Source of the DNA: Chytridium lagenaria
Taxonomy: Eukaryota; Chytridiomycota; Chytridiomycetes; Chytridiales; Chytridiaceae
Length of the DNA stretch: 64,000 nucleotides
Reading direction: 5' to 3'
Assembly: GCA_025449115.1 (NCBI GenBank)
Contig: JAHLKC010000001.1
Span: 310,001 to 374,000 of the forward strand
Of the stretch, positions 26,291 to 35,840 are shown in pieces. The notes beneath the pieces are model-generated. The model made no database searches and was not told where the DNA came from. It saw nothing but the letters and a program-made list of their open reading frames with translations. Positions within the stretch are counted from its first letter, which is position 1. Each line of letters begins with the position of its first letter. The translations under genes and the position numbers were made by a program.

Positions 26291-26903
26291 TTAAAGGAGC
26301 ATAGCGGCAACGGCAACGGCACCGACAGCGACAGAAAGCTGCACAGTGGATGCGCCAGAGGTCTTGCACTGGGCGGGAAGGCCAGCCTTGAAGGAGGCGG
26401 AAAAGTCAGGGCAGTAGGCGACAATGCAGTTTCCAAGGCGTTGAGGGGACCACAAGCACAGGCGGGGATCGCAGAGCTGTTGCTGGTGACCTTGGTGACT
26501 TGGGTGAGACAGTCGGCAGAGAGCTTGGAAAATCGTTGATGTAGTTCAAAGTGCACTGCTGGAACTTGGCCTCGTTGGCACCAGTGCTGCACTTCTCGAG
26601 GTCAGCGCCGCCACCGAGGGGGTTGGCGGTGGTGGTGGCGGCGATGGGCTTAGCAGAGGTGGTAGCCTTGACTGAGGCAGAGGTGGTGACGGCAGCCCTG
26701 GTAGTGGTGGCGGCGGTGGTGGTGGTGGCGGCAACGTCGGTGGGAAGCGCGTCAGTGGGGATAGCATCAGTGGGGACAGCGGCGGTAGTCTCGACAGCAG
26801 TGGGGTCGACAACAGCGGTGGGGTCAACGGCAGAAGTGTCCTGAGCCGAGGCGACGGCGGCAAAGGCAAAGACGGCGGCGATGATGGTCTTGGTGAAGTG
26901 CAT
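26291..26903 (-). CDS. Small secreted GPI-type cysteine protein, Thr/Ala-rich (paralog 2)
   Basis: Signal peptide MHFTKTIIAAVFAFAAVASA, then repeats of PT-DA/PT-AV and a long Thr/Ala stalk. The cysteine domain reads CSTGANEAKFQQCTLNYI ... LSADCLTQVTKVTSNSSAI ... PACACGPLNALETC, and a hydrophobic tail ends SVAVGAVAVAAMLL, fitting a GPI signal. One-base breaks occur near 26533 (after INDF) and near 26420. The cysteine spacing and the CAC motif match the genes at 21904 and 32647, so these are probably paralogs. A TATAAAAA box lies 100 bp upstream. Probable wall or surface protein; molecular role unknown. Confidence 0.7.
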
Positions 26904-27002
26904 CTTGGAGACTAGTAAAAGAAGAGTGAGGGAAGTGTAGTGTTGAGAGATGAGGTGAGCTGAAGAGTATGAAGTAGAAAAAGGGGAAAAAGATTCTGTC
27001 TC

Positions 27003-27010
27003 TTTTTATA
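27003..27010 (-). promoter_or_regulatory. TATA box of GPI-type gene 26291-26903
   Basis: TATAAAAA on the minus strand, 100 bp upstream of the start codon at 26903. Confidence 0.45.
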
Positions 27011-28681
27011 ATGAAAAGGCTGGGAAAATAAAAATAAAATAAATAGTTTTTTGTATTTCACAGAGTGAGTGTCTTTTTGTTCTTTTTTATTATTTTATGT
27101 TTTTATTTTTATTTTTTTTGTCGACCCCTTAAATTTATTTATTAATTATTATTTTCTATTATTTATTATTTATTTATTTATTTATTTATTTTATTAATTA
27201 ATATTATTTATTTTCTTTCCAAAAACCACAATTATTATTATTTCATTATTTATTAAAATGTTGGTGATGATGATGATGATGATGATGTTGATGATGTTGA
27301 TGATGATTTGTTGTTGATCCAAAATGATTTGTTCTCTTGAATAAAAATCTTGTTTCGGTACAATGTTACACCAAATCAGTTAAATTTTATTGACTTTTTT
27401 ATTATTTATTATGACTTGTGTAACTCTTATATATTAATATTGACGCCACTGTGTTTTTGTTTTTAATTCATTATTTTTATAAATATATTTAATAATAATA
27501 TTTGATATGTAAAACTGCCCAGTTGAAACACTTGATTCTTGAACGACGCCATAAACAAAGCTGCCTGCCCAGTTGAAACTTGAACTCCAAGTGACACTGA
27601 CAGGGAGGATGATGATTGAGGAGGAGAAGGGAGGAAGGGAGGGAGGGAGGGACAAAGAGGACCCTCATTTTGTTATTTAATTTACATACTATTAATGAAT
27701 GAATAGGAAGGTTTTTCTTATTTATTTATTAGTATTTAATTGTTTTATTACTTATTTATTCATTTAACATTTTTAATCTGTTTATTTATATATAAGCCTC
27801 CTCTTCTGGTCCTCCTACTTTCGTACTACATCCTTGTGCAAAGGGCTGGCTGACAATGTCAGCAGGCTGGAAGGGAGATGGTGTCTAATGAACTAATAAT
27901 AATATTATTTATTTATTACTTGGGACTTGGGAGACGATTTCAATCAATAATATTCAACCCAAAAAGGATGGCTGGGTCGTGTATGCTATACTATGTATAG
28001 GTACCTACTATATACCTACCTGGGTGATGGGGGCGGATCATGGGCATAGCATGTAACCACGGATCATCGGAAGCCTGCTGGCTCAAAGGTTTGAGACCAT
28101 CCTTCATTCATTTATTTATTGGTGATGGGGTCGGATCAACTGTAATAAAGAGTCGTGGCTGTTATGAATACGGCTTGTTATTTTCACTTGGTAGTGTTGA
28201 AAGGCGTGATTGATCATTGATATGCTCTTAATAGTCTTATGAGGCCTGTCTCTTGAATATGTAAAAGATAAATATATTGATGTAAAAAAACCAACCATGT
28301 CGAGGTCCTAAAATATTTTTGTAGGCTGGATTGGCGCATCCACAAAATTGAGGCGTAGTCTTATTAGGTGTGCACTCAAGCAGGCAGCTCCATTAAATCG
28401 TAATTATGTCTGCTGAAAGGATGAGGTGAGCTATACACTAGGATTACGTGGTCTTACACCACTATGCTTGTCGTTCACATAGCAGAATGTAGGTCATGAT
28501 TATTTTAGAAACATAGAGACCAGGAAGTCACTAAAGACATTCACCGAAAGGAGTAATGATATAGGAGGGGGAAAGGGGTGTGCTTGGGTTGTAAGAAGAA
28601 CCAAACGTGACGGTGAACGTAACGTCGGTATTTTTCTTATAAAAAAGGCCTATCTCTCTCATGAAAAAGCTTTCGGATTAG
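27011..28681. other. AT-rich, repeat-rich intergenic region
   Basis: About 1.7 kb without a supported gene. It holds TTTA/ATTA-type low complexity (27040-27250 and 27660-27790), an ATG/TTG trinucleotide microsatellite near 27262-27310, two copies of CTGCCCAGTTGAAAC (near 27507 and 27567), and a short perfect hairpin GCTGACA-A-TGTCAGC near 27850. The phrase ggtgatggggNcggatca occurs twice (about 28024 and 28120). It looks like decayed repeat sequence. Confidence 0.5.
27262..27310. repeat. Trinucleotide microsatellite (ATG/TTG)n
   Basis: Run of gatgatgatgatgatgatg with ttg interruptions in AT-rich non-coding DNA. Confidence 0.75.
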
Positions 28682-29638
28682 TTTAGAGCCAAACTGATCA
28701 TGAGTTGTCGAGTATGGAGTGTTTGGAGAAGAGTCTGAGCTTGTATCGCTCCATCCTGGTGCTCAATGGCAGACCATTGATCTCCCTCTTGATCATCGAC
28801 CGACGGGTGGCCCAGCTGCTTGAAAGTTGCTGTGGATCCCCGTCTTTCGCAATCAAATATACTTTACAATCCCTGTTTTCATTCTGTGTTTCCCTAGTGA
28901 TTCTTTCTTTGGGTTGAGATGCTCGTTGACTTGGCCTTGTTTGGAGAGAGAGGTGCTATTTTTGTTTATGTTTGTTTTTCAGAGTTATCGCATCGCATAT
29001 CCAAAGTAAATATATATATATACATACAGCAGGGTTAGGGTGGTTTTTTGAGAGTTATTGTGGGTTTTCGAGATTTTTAATGTCTTTGAATTATGTATAT
29101 TGCAGACCATCACCGCCAGAACCATGCTTGTCTAAGACTACAGCTAGGGTATCAAAGAAACACTGTAAACTTGATACAAAGATCAAACAAATCACGTCTC
29201 TTTCCAATCTTCTTAATGTTACGAATGTCAAGGTCAGATAATGTCAGCTGCTGCGCTTCTCGGCCAAGGTGGCGGATGCTGTTTGCAATAATAACGGTGC
29301 TGGAATATATAAGTAAACAGATTGTGTGTGCAGGAAGAGTTAGCAAGAACCCAATATTCGTACGGCAAGTGAACATCAAAAGACGGGAGGGGAGGGAGAT
29401 AGCAAAACACTCGATAATAAAACCAAACCCGTGGTGCGATGCACGTATTCAAAAAGACAAAAACGGACAAAAAGAGGGCACCTACCCAAACATCGTCGAC
29501 GTCGCCGCCGTCCCCTTCCCACCTCTGGTCCGATACACTCCCACAACTTGAATCCTATCTCCCGGTTTCGCCGAATCCACCAAATCATCTTCAAGTATCA
29601 CATCAATCTATCCCAGCGAATTGATACATACTGAAAAG

Positions 29639-30246
29639 TAGGCCTGTCCCCCGACAACCGACATCCGCAGATGCCATCTGCGGATAACAGGTCGGATACG
29701 GATGTCGGATTTGAGGGGTCGGTTATCCGTTATCCGACGGATACTATAATTAATAATAATAATAATAAAATAATAGAAGATAAATATAAATGAACTTACA
29801 AATGTTATATAGTCAAAATTATTTTGCCAGAGACCAAAACCCACCAGACCGATCTTCTTGTATCTGGTACTGATTATAGTGATATTCGGTTCATTATCAT
29901 CACAACTGAAGGTAAGTGATAATGGGACTCTTGGTAGAGGCTGTCTGTTACTAACTTTTCGTTTTTTTTTAAGACTCTTTACCGTGCAGCACAGGCTCGG
30001 GGTTTAGTCGCTCCCTAATGGATTGGTCTGTTTATTCAGTTATGCTCACACTTAATTTAACTCATCTCCATAGGTTCAACTCTTAATAGGACTGTCGGAG
30101 ATGATATGATTGGGCGAAAACTCGTGACTTTTAAATATCACGTGATATCCGATAAGTCGGATTCGGATAACGGTTTTCAAAAAAGGTCGGATACGGATAA
30201 CGGATTTTGCCATTATCCGTATCCGAAGGCTCGGGTGACAGGCCTA
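29639..30246 (+). mobile_element. Non-autonomous hAT-like element with 8-bp target duplication
   Basis: The 608-bp insert is flanked by direct repeats CTGAAAAG (29631-29638 and 30247-30254). Its ends are near-perfect terminal inverted repeats, TAGGCCTGTCCCCCGA and, on the other strand, TAGGCCTGTCACCCGA. Eight-bp target duplication and a TAGG-type terminus are typical of the hAT superfamily. The homologous repeat at 47 kb has a single CTGAAAAG (47213-47220) at the same place, which is the empty site. Subterminal words related to GGTCGGATACGGATAACGGAT recur at both ends, as in hAT elements that bind transposase there. No transposase is encoded, so mobilisation would need a full-length relative. 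Confidence 0.85.
29663..29685. repeat. Perfect hairpin inside the hAT-like element
   Basis: ATCCGCAGATG, one spacer base, then its exact reverse complement CATCTGCGGAT, 24 bp inside the left terminus. Possibly part of the transposase-binding subterminal region. Confidence 0.7.
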
Positions 30247-30327
30247 CTGAAAAGGTATGAACAATTTTCATCTTTATTTCCTGTATTATAGTATAAATAC
30301 GTCATGGCCCTAACCCATCTAATTCTT

Positions 30328-30364
30328 TTGTTCGTTCGTTCGTTCGTTCGTTCGTTCGTTTGTT
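30328..30364 (+). repeat. (TTCG)n microsatellite in repeat copy A
   Basis: Six to seven GTTC units. The corresponding tract is shorter in copy B (about 47120) and nearly absent in the 55.3-kb copy, so it varies between copies. Confidence 0.8.
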
Positions 30365-30474
30365 GAAACGATTCAACGCATGCCATTCCAAAACTGAAAC
30401 TGTATATACCGCGTGTATTTATTTATTCAACTTGTTGTTTGTTGTGTTAATATTCAAATTTGAAAAATAAAGTA

Positions 30475-32341
30475 CTAATTTATCCAAACCGTCAAACCAT
30501 TCTTTGCAGTACATTGTCTCTGACGGTTCCATCTTGGAGACGCCAACCGCATTTGTGGGGTAACTTTTCCATTCGCCTTGATTCTCGCCGTCTTTACACG
30601 CTCTGTACTCGCTGCTCTGTCAGGTCCTGAACCCACCGGGGATCCTAGTCCTTCCTACGGTATTAATGGGCCAGCATGCGTTGCATCTGAAGCATGCCTT
30701 TGCTGCACGCCTCGCTTCTGGAATTGCCCATGGCCTTCTGTTTCTGGACCCAACCCACTGTTCACATCCCCCTCAGCCATTGCTCCTTGTGTTTTATTTG
30801 CCGACAGCGTGTTTCTTGTTATGAGTAAGACGGGTTTCTCTATTCTTTTCTTTGTGTATATAAATGTATATATTGCTTCTCAAAATAAATTGGTTGAAGT
30901 ATACTGCGTTGCCTATGATTACGGCAGTACTTTAAAAAAATTGCTAGAGCTGAAGATTACACTGCTGATGCTCAAAGCAGATACCGATATTCAAGCTTTA
31001 ATATATGTCTAACCCTTATATGTCTAACCGTACGTTGACAGGACGGTTGACCTAATAATGTTTTTATGTAAGTGCCTTTTGTCCTTTTCACGAGATTCAA
31101 AGGCTTGAGACGTGACTTGGCGTTGAAGGTTCTGTAACTCTAGTGATGCAGTCATGAATTATGATGCCATACTTTCAAGATGTACGTCCTGTATTGTAAG
31201 TCTTTGCGTTCACCCCGTTTCTGAAATTCGCTCCGCAGGAAACGTCAAATTACATTACATGTTAGCCTGTTCCATCGTTATGTTGGTAATAAAGTATTGA
31301 TTTACTATTGCCTTCTTTCTGTGAACCTCATTCTTAGATGAACGCTTAGATTTTTGCTTACATGTAACGTCTATATTTAGATGAGGTTTACCAGTACCCA
31401 ACAAGATATATGACTTACACACATCAAGATGGAGTGAAGGAACTAGTGGTAGTCAATAATTGAAAATTAAATGGGGTCACATTTTAATTATCTCAATCCG
31501 CAGCAAAAATTCTCGGATTAAGAGATCTGACGTTGCGGCGGCTATCAATAGTGCTGATCTTCAATCAATTGTAAGGAGAGCACAAGATAAGAACGGCCAG
31601 GCTTGTAAAAATTGCAATCCACCGCGAGCATTGCTCGCATGATATCATGATATGACCTCTTTAAAGTCACTAGATTAATCATCATTTCATTTTGGGGCAA
31701 AGAACGATGAAAAATGCTTCCCTAATATTATCCTTGTCCATATTTTATAAGGCACGGCATTTGATAAAAATTGTAAAAGAAAGTAATCGTGCTGGCTTAT
31801 TTGCCTTAGTAACATTCTTCTTGAAACATTCTACAACATACATGATGCATTCAGCCTGTGGGTTGTTGCTGCCGTTATAACTATTATTACTACGTTGAGT
31901 AACGTCAATCAAAGTAAAAGCGTTAGGGTTGTCGCCCTGAAGCGCTTGCGAGTCGCTGGATGATATGATGGATTTTGGCGTTCTGCAAAATCCAATAAAG
32001 ACCTGCTATTAAATTTAAAGTTGTATAATATTCATTTATCAATCGATCCTTTGACACAATATGGTATTTATAAAGAGAACTGAGTTGCGAACTTGCGTGG
32101 CATCTGGGGCATTGAGAAGCATTATTGCCGATGGCAGTCCTGCTTATTCACCCTTAACAATGCCCGGGTGAAAAACGTCACGGTGTGATTGAGAAAAAAA
32201 AGAAGTTGGGTCTTAAATATCAAAATAAAGTTTATAAACATGTATAAAACATACATAATAATATGCTCAACGCGACGCGTTTTTACTTTTTCCGTGTTAG
32301 GCATTTGAACAACATGTTCGTCATCAGAAACCACCTCGGGG
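30475..32341. other. Intergenic region with no supported gene
   Basis: About 1.9 kb. A reading frame at 30578-31012 begins with a hydrophobic stretch and has six clustered cysteines (EACLCCTPRFWNCPW), but it starts at a non-ATG codon and ends in AT-rich non-coding-like sequence. I do not call it a gene. Nothing else is recognised. Confidence 0.4.
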
Positions 32342-32374
32342 TTACTTTATTTTTCAAATTTGAATATTACCACA
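32342..32374 (-). mobile_element. Dispersed repeat family, minimal copy E with 10-bp target duplication
   Basis: About 28 bp of the common 3' end (TTACTTTATTTTTCAAATTTGAATATTA read on +), bounded on both sides by the direct repeat CACCTCGGGG (32332-32341 and about 32375-32384). This looks like an extreme 5' truncation with a target-site duplication. Confidence 0.55.
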
Positions 32375-32578
32375 CACCTCGGGGTCCTGACAACTCAGTT
32401 TGTTAATAATTACCACTCAGAAGATTTAATTTTGAGTTTATTGTCGAGTCAAGCAACTTGCGTCTATAATACCTCCGCCTTTGTCTCACTCAGCAGCTTG
32501 GGGTGGCCGTGGGTGGCTTCCCCTCGTCTTAAAATTATTCTTTCATCATTTTCGACGCGTCTCTGTGATATAAAAAGG

Positions 32579-32588
32579 AGGCGAAACC
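32579..32588 (+). promoter_or_regulatory. TATA box of GPI-type gene 32647
   Basis: TATAAAAAGG, 59 bp upstream of the start codon at 32647. Confidence 0.45.
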
Positions 32589-32646
32589 CCCCATCTTATC
32601 CCCCCTCAACTGAACTTGATCCATTCCTTCTACTACTCAAACTGCA

Positions 32647-33322
32647 ATGCTCTACCGTTCAACCATTATTCTCTTCCTCTTGCTGGCCGCTGCCAGCATT
32701 GTCGTCCATGCCCAAACAGCCGACGAAGAGGTAGAAATCATCACAAGCCTCCACCCCAGAGGTCTCCAACCGTCCAGGTCATCGTCGAGTCCACAGAGAT
32801 TATCCTTGGACCTTCCCCTGTTACGACGAGGGTCCCACAGCCACTTCCGGCGCACCCACGGCGACGAGGTCTCCTGGATCAGCTGCCAACTTGGACTTGA
32901 ATGCATACGGAAAGTGCAACGTACCCGAGATTTACGACTTGTTATGGCAATATGTTAATGGACGTTGGGGTGCGTTTTTTCACTTTATTCCATCATGTGA
33001 TACCTCATCAGCTTACATTCGGCTGCCTTTTTGTAATAGCGCATAAACGGGTGCCTGTACCAATCGTTCAGCATGTCTGATTCGGATCCTGTCCCAAAAT
33101 GCGCATGCCCCGCTGTACAGACTTTCTTCAATTGTGCTCAGAAGAAAGGTGACTGCCCTGCTCTCCTCGAGGACATCAAGAAAGAAGCGTCTGCCTGCCA
33201 ATATCAAGTCCTCTGGATCATTGCCCACATGTGCTAAAGCATCGGCTGGTATCCTCGCCGTGTCGATGATGATGGGATGGTCCTTAATGCTTGATAATAT
33301 GCAGTCTTGTATCCTATATTAG
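32647..33322 (+). CDS. Small secreted GPI-type cysteine protein (paralog 3)
   Basis: Signal peptide MLYRSTIILFLLLAAASIVVHA is followed by a Ser/Pro/Thr stalk, then LNAYGKCNVPEIYDLLWQYV. An intron near 32960-33040 leads to GCLYQSFSMSDSDPVPKCAC, then FFNCAQKKGDCPALLEDIK and SACQ. A hydrophobic end (ASAGILAVSMMMGWSLML) near 33240-33295 fits a GPI signal. One-base breaks lie near 32770-32800 and near 33228. The P-x-CAC motif and overall layout match the genes at 21904 and 26291; the cysteine domain is more divergent and longer. Function unknown; a surface protein is likely. Confidence 0.62.
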
Positions 33323-33773
33323 TTTTGCTTTTCCCTATCCTTTCAACATTGACTTTGCGTATACTTGTAAAGAAATTAGCCGCTCTAGCATATTGCAAAT
33401 AAATTCATTTCGTTTTTTTTTACCAAATACTTGTCGCATATTTGGCCCTCTGGGCAAAAGCATTTGCACGGCCGTTTAGTCCATATATATATGTAATTTA
33501 GTCTCTGTTTTTCTTATTTATTACTTACTTATGTGTTTTATACTTTATCCTCTTTTTCCTTTATCAAGAATATCCTCCTTGCCCTTTACCGTTCATTCTG
33601 TTTTCCCTCAATTCTTCTGAAAGCATTTGTTCCTTTTTATACATGTTTGGTATATATATTGTCGAATAATTTTGAATAAACGAAAATCTTCAGTCACATT
33701 ATATATTAATCATTAAAAACTCGATTCCACGGAAGAATTTACAAAACCAAATCATCATCCCAAAATAATAGTT
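33323..33773. other. Convergent 3' flanks
   Basis: AT-rich region between the convergent GPI-type gene and FYR/PHD gene. No gene seen. Confidence 0.5.
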
Positions 33774-35621
33774 CTAACGACATCTCGGGCACATCCACGT
33801 CTGCATCTCCTCAGACAACCCTGTCGATTTCCTCTTCTTCTTTTTCTTGCTCCTGACCGCCATCACCAAAGCATAATCTACACACCTAGAATGATACCAA
33901 ACGTAACAATGATCACAAGACACCATCAATGTGCCATCGTCAAGATCAGGCATATCACAGACACAATCCACAATCTCCTCCTCAGGATCAGGTTCAGGAG
34001 GTGGTGGAGGTGGAGGTGCCCGAATCTTTACCTTGGGCGTGGGTTTGGGCTGAGGTATGGGCACACGAATCTTAGTCGACGAGCTTCCTTTGGATGTTGG
34101 TTTCTTGGATGACTTCGGTGTTATAACAATATGTTCCTCATCAACTTGTTCAGGCTTAACAGGGGTCCGCATTGTAGTCTTTCGTTTGGGCCGTCCAGAC
34201 GGATGAGCCTCCTCCTCCTTCCCATCCTCCTCCTCGTCCTTTACCTCTCCCTTGGGTGGTCGAGGTGGTCTAGGCGTCATGGGCGCCACATCGGTAATGA
34301 TTTGCACCATCCCTAATTCAAGAGCCCGCTCGATCATGCGAGCACCCTCTTCTGTGGGTCTGCGCGGTCGACCACGCTTGCGCTCCCCAAATCGGATACC
34401 ACGAGGAATGCCGCTGTCTGGTCGTGCTGGCGCAGAATCAATATCTTCGTCGCGAAGTGGGTCGAGACTTGCGAGAACCGCTTGGAGGAAAGGATCGGTG
34501 AAGCCAAATTGGTATGGGCCTGAAACTCTGGTTTTTGATTGCTGGAACAAAGGAGAGTTAGAAACCTGAATCGATGAAATAGTAGAGAAAACGAACGAGA
34601 AAACGATGTGGAACTAGCATTATTACTTTTCCGTAAAGCTGAATGCATACGTCGGTCCAAGGCCGAGTCGGACTGCTGCCAACAAAAACGTGACCGTCGT
34701 TGCTTTCGACCTTAAACTGCGGGCCCAGGTCTCCGCCGTCCTCAATTGTCATTGTCCAGTCTCGTTTGTACTGAGATTTGGTGGCTCTGAAACCAATAGG
34801 GTACTGATGGCGATAACGACACTGTGGAAATTGTAAAAGGCGTTAGACGCAACGAAATATTGACGTCAAATGAAAACCTAATTACTCTTACCCCTCTTTG
34901 ACTCCCAAAACATATCACGGCGATCAGGATCATCTATAACTTTTCCCAACTCCCAAATGGTGAGCTTGACAGAGGCGAGAGTGAAGGGAGTCGATACGAC
35001 CATGGATTCATGCTGAAGAACGTTGATGTACTCCTTTGCTATACTAATCAAAATCTTCATCGGATTCCAAGTCTGTAGAATGGTCGTTTCCCAGCTTGTA
35101 CCGTTTAGATTTACCGAAACGTATCTTTTTTTTTTCCCCAAAAAAGAAAAAGATTAGAGTCCGATATTGAGACATGTCATGGGAAAAGTCCAGACACCGA
35201 CGTGCCGACACCAAAGATTATGTAGAAACCAAAATGGTGGGATATCAAAGATATCCAAGTTCCTTACCGCTTCTGGTTGCTCACCTCGAATCCGTCTTGA
35301 AAGCCTAGAAGCTTCCCGGAAGTACTGTCTTCCCGCTTCCGCTTTATGTAGTGTCTTTTTGATTTTGAAACGGCGGTTGCTGCCTCACTCTTCAATACAG
35401 GATCAAACATCTCAAGGCTCATCAAAAGCTCCTGATTCTGTCGTATTCTTGCCTCCCTTTCAAGCTCATACTGACTGAGTCCATGTTCTCTTAATGTACA
35501 GTAAATAGGTGTCCGCGAATTTAACGACAAAAAAAAAAATAATGGCAGGTTTGCGCGTTCAAAAAAGACCTTTGTTAATGGGTAGCTTACAGGTTTGGTG
35601 GGCCCTTGATGGATTCTCCAT
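33774..35621 (-). CDS. FYR-domain (FYRN-FYRC) and PHD-finger chromatin protein
   Basis: N-terminal part YELEREARIRQNQELLMSLE. The FYRN half starts LTIWELGKVI and, after an intron, gives CRYRHQYPIGFRATKSQYKR. FYRC follows (FKVESNDGHVFVGSSPTRPW, TDVCIQLYGK), then a basic, Pro-rich linker. The C-terminus is a PHD finger: CVCDMPDLDDGTLMVSCDHC, then WYHSRCVDY and WMCPRC at the very end. FYR domains occur in trithorax/MLL, JARID and TBRG1 proteins; PHD fingers read histone H3 tails. There is no SET or JmjC domain, so it would be a reader or adaptor. The start at 35621 (MENPSRAHQT, then gtaagc) is inferred; the junction to the next exon leaves the frame one base off. It is divergent from CHO2, with 219 bp between the start codons. 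Confidence 0.75.
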
Positions 35622-35840
35622 TACCTCCGCCATGATGCCCATTGGTTTTCCTACAGAGGACCCTTGCTAGGCGACGACCTGGAACCATCACCGTTCTCTT
35701 CACCATTAGAACACTCCAGTCGACAACTCCTTCGTCACCAGAGTCTGATGACGAAGATGATGACGACGACGACGATGATGATGACGATGATGACGACCCT
35801 CGTCAGTCATGTTTTTCTTGATTTCCTCCGTTGTCACACA

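Larger units (their letters stand above)
28682..30474 (+). mobile_element. Dispersed repeat family, copy A (longest), interrupted by a hAT-like insert
   Basis: Matches the reverse complement of 47002-48110 over its whole length, except for a 608-bp insert at 29639-30246, an extra stretch of about 45 bp near 29030-29075 and an extra 18 bp near 29480. Both copies start at TTTAGAGCCAAACTGATCATG and end TTCAAATTTGAAAAATAAAGTA, with unrelated flanks. The same 3' end recurs in three shorter copies (32342, 48857 and 55287). Shared 3' end with variable 5' truncation suggests target-primed reverse transcription (LINE or SINE-like). I find no reverse transcriptase in it, so it may be non-autonomous. 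A (TTCG)n microsatellite lies near its 3' end. Confidence 0.7.

Noticed and set aside
29030..29042. GGGTTAGGG word resembling a telomere repeat
   Set aside because: Only one and a half units, inside a dispersed repeat; not an interstitial telomere.
29093..29551. Reading frames inside repeat copies A and B on both strands
   Set aside because: Frames on opposite strands overlap, differ between copies by indels, and show no transposase, reverse transcriptase or other domain.
28682..30474. Helitron interpretation of the dispersed repeat
   Set aside because: No 5' TC, no 3' CTRR with hairpin, and copies vary at the 5' end rather than being inserted whole between A and T.
30578..31012. Possible small secreted cysteine protein
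   Set aside because: Non-ATG start, no clear signal peptide, and the second half is AT-rich and non-coding in character.
35664..35840. Poly-Asp reading frame just before CHO2
   Set aside because: It stops before the CHO2 start in its own frame; the ATG at 35841 gives a family-like N-terminus without it, so I treat it as leader.
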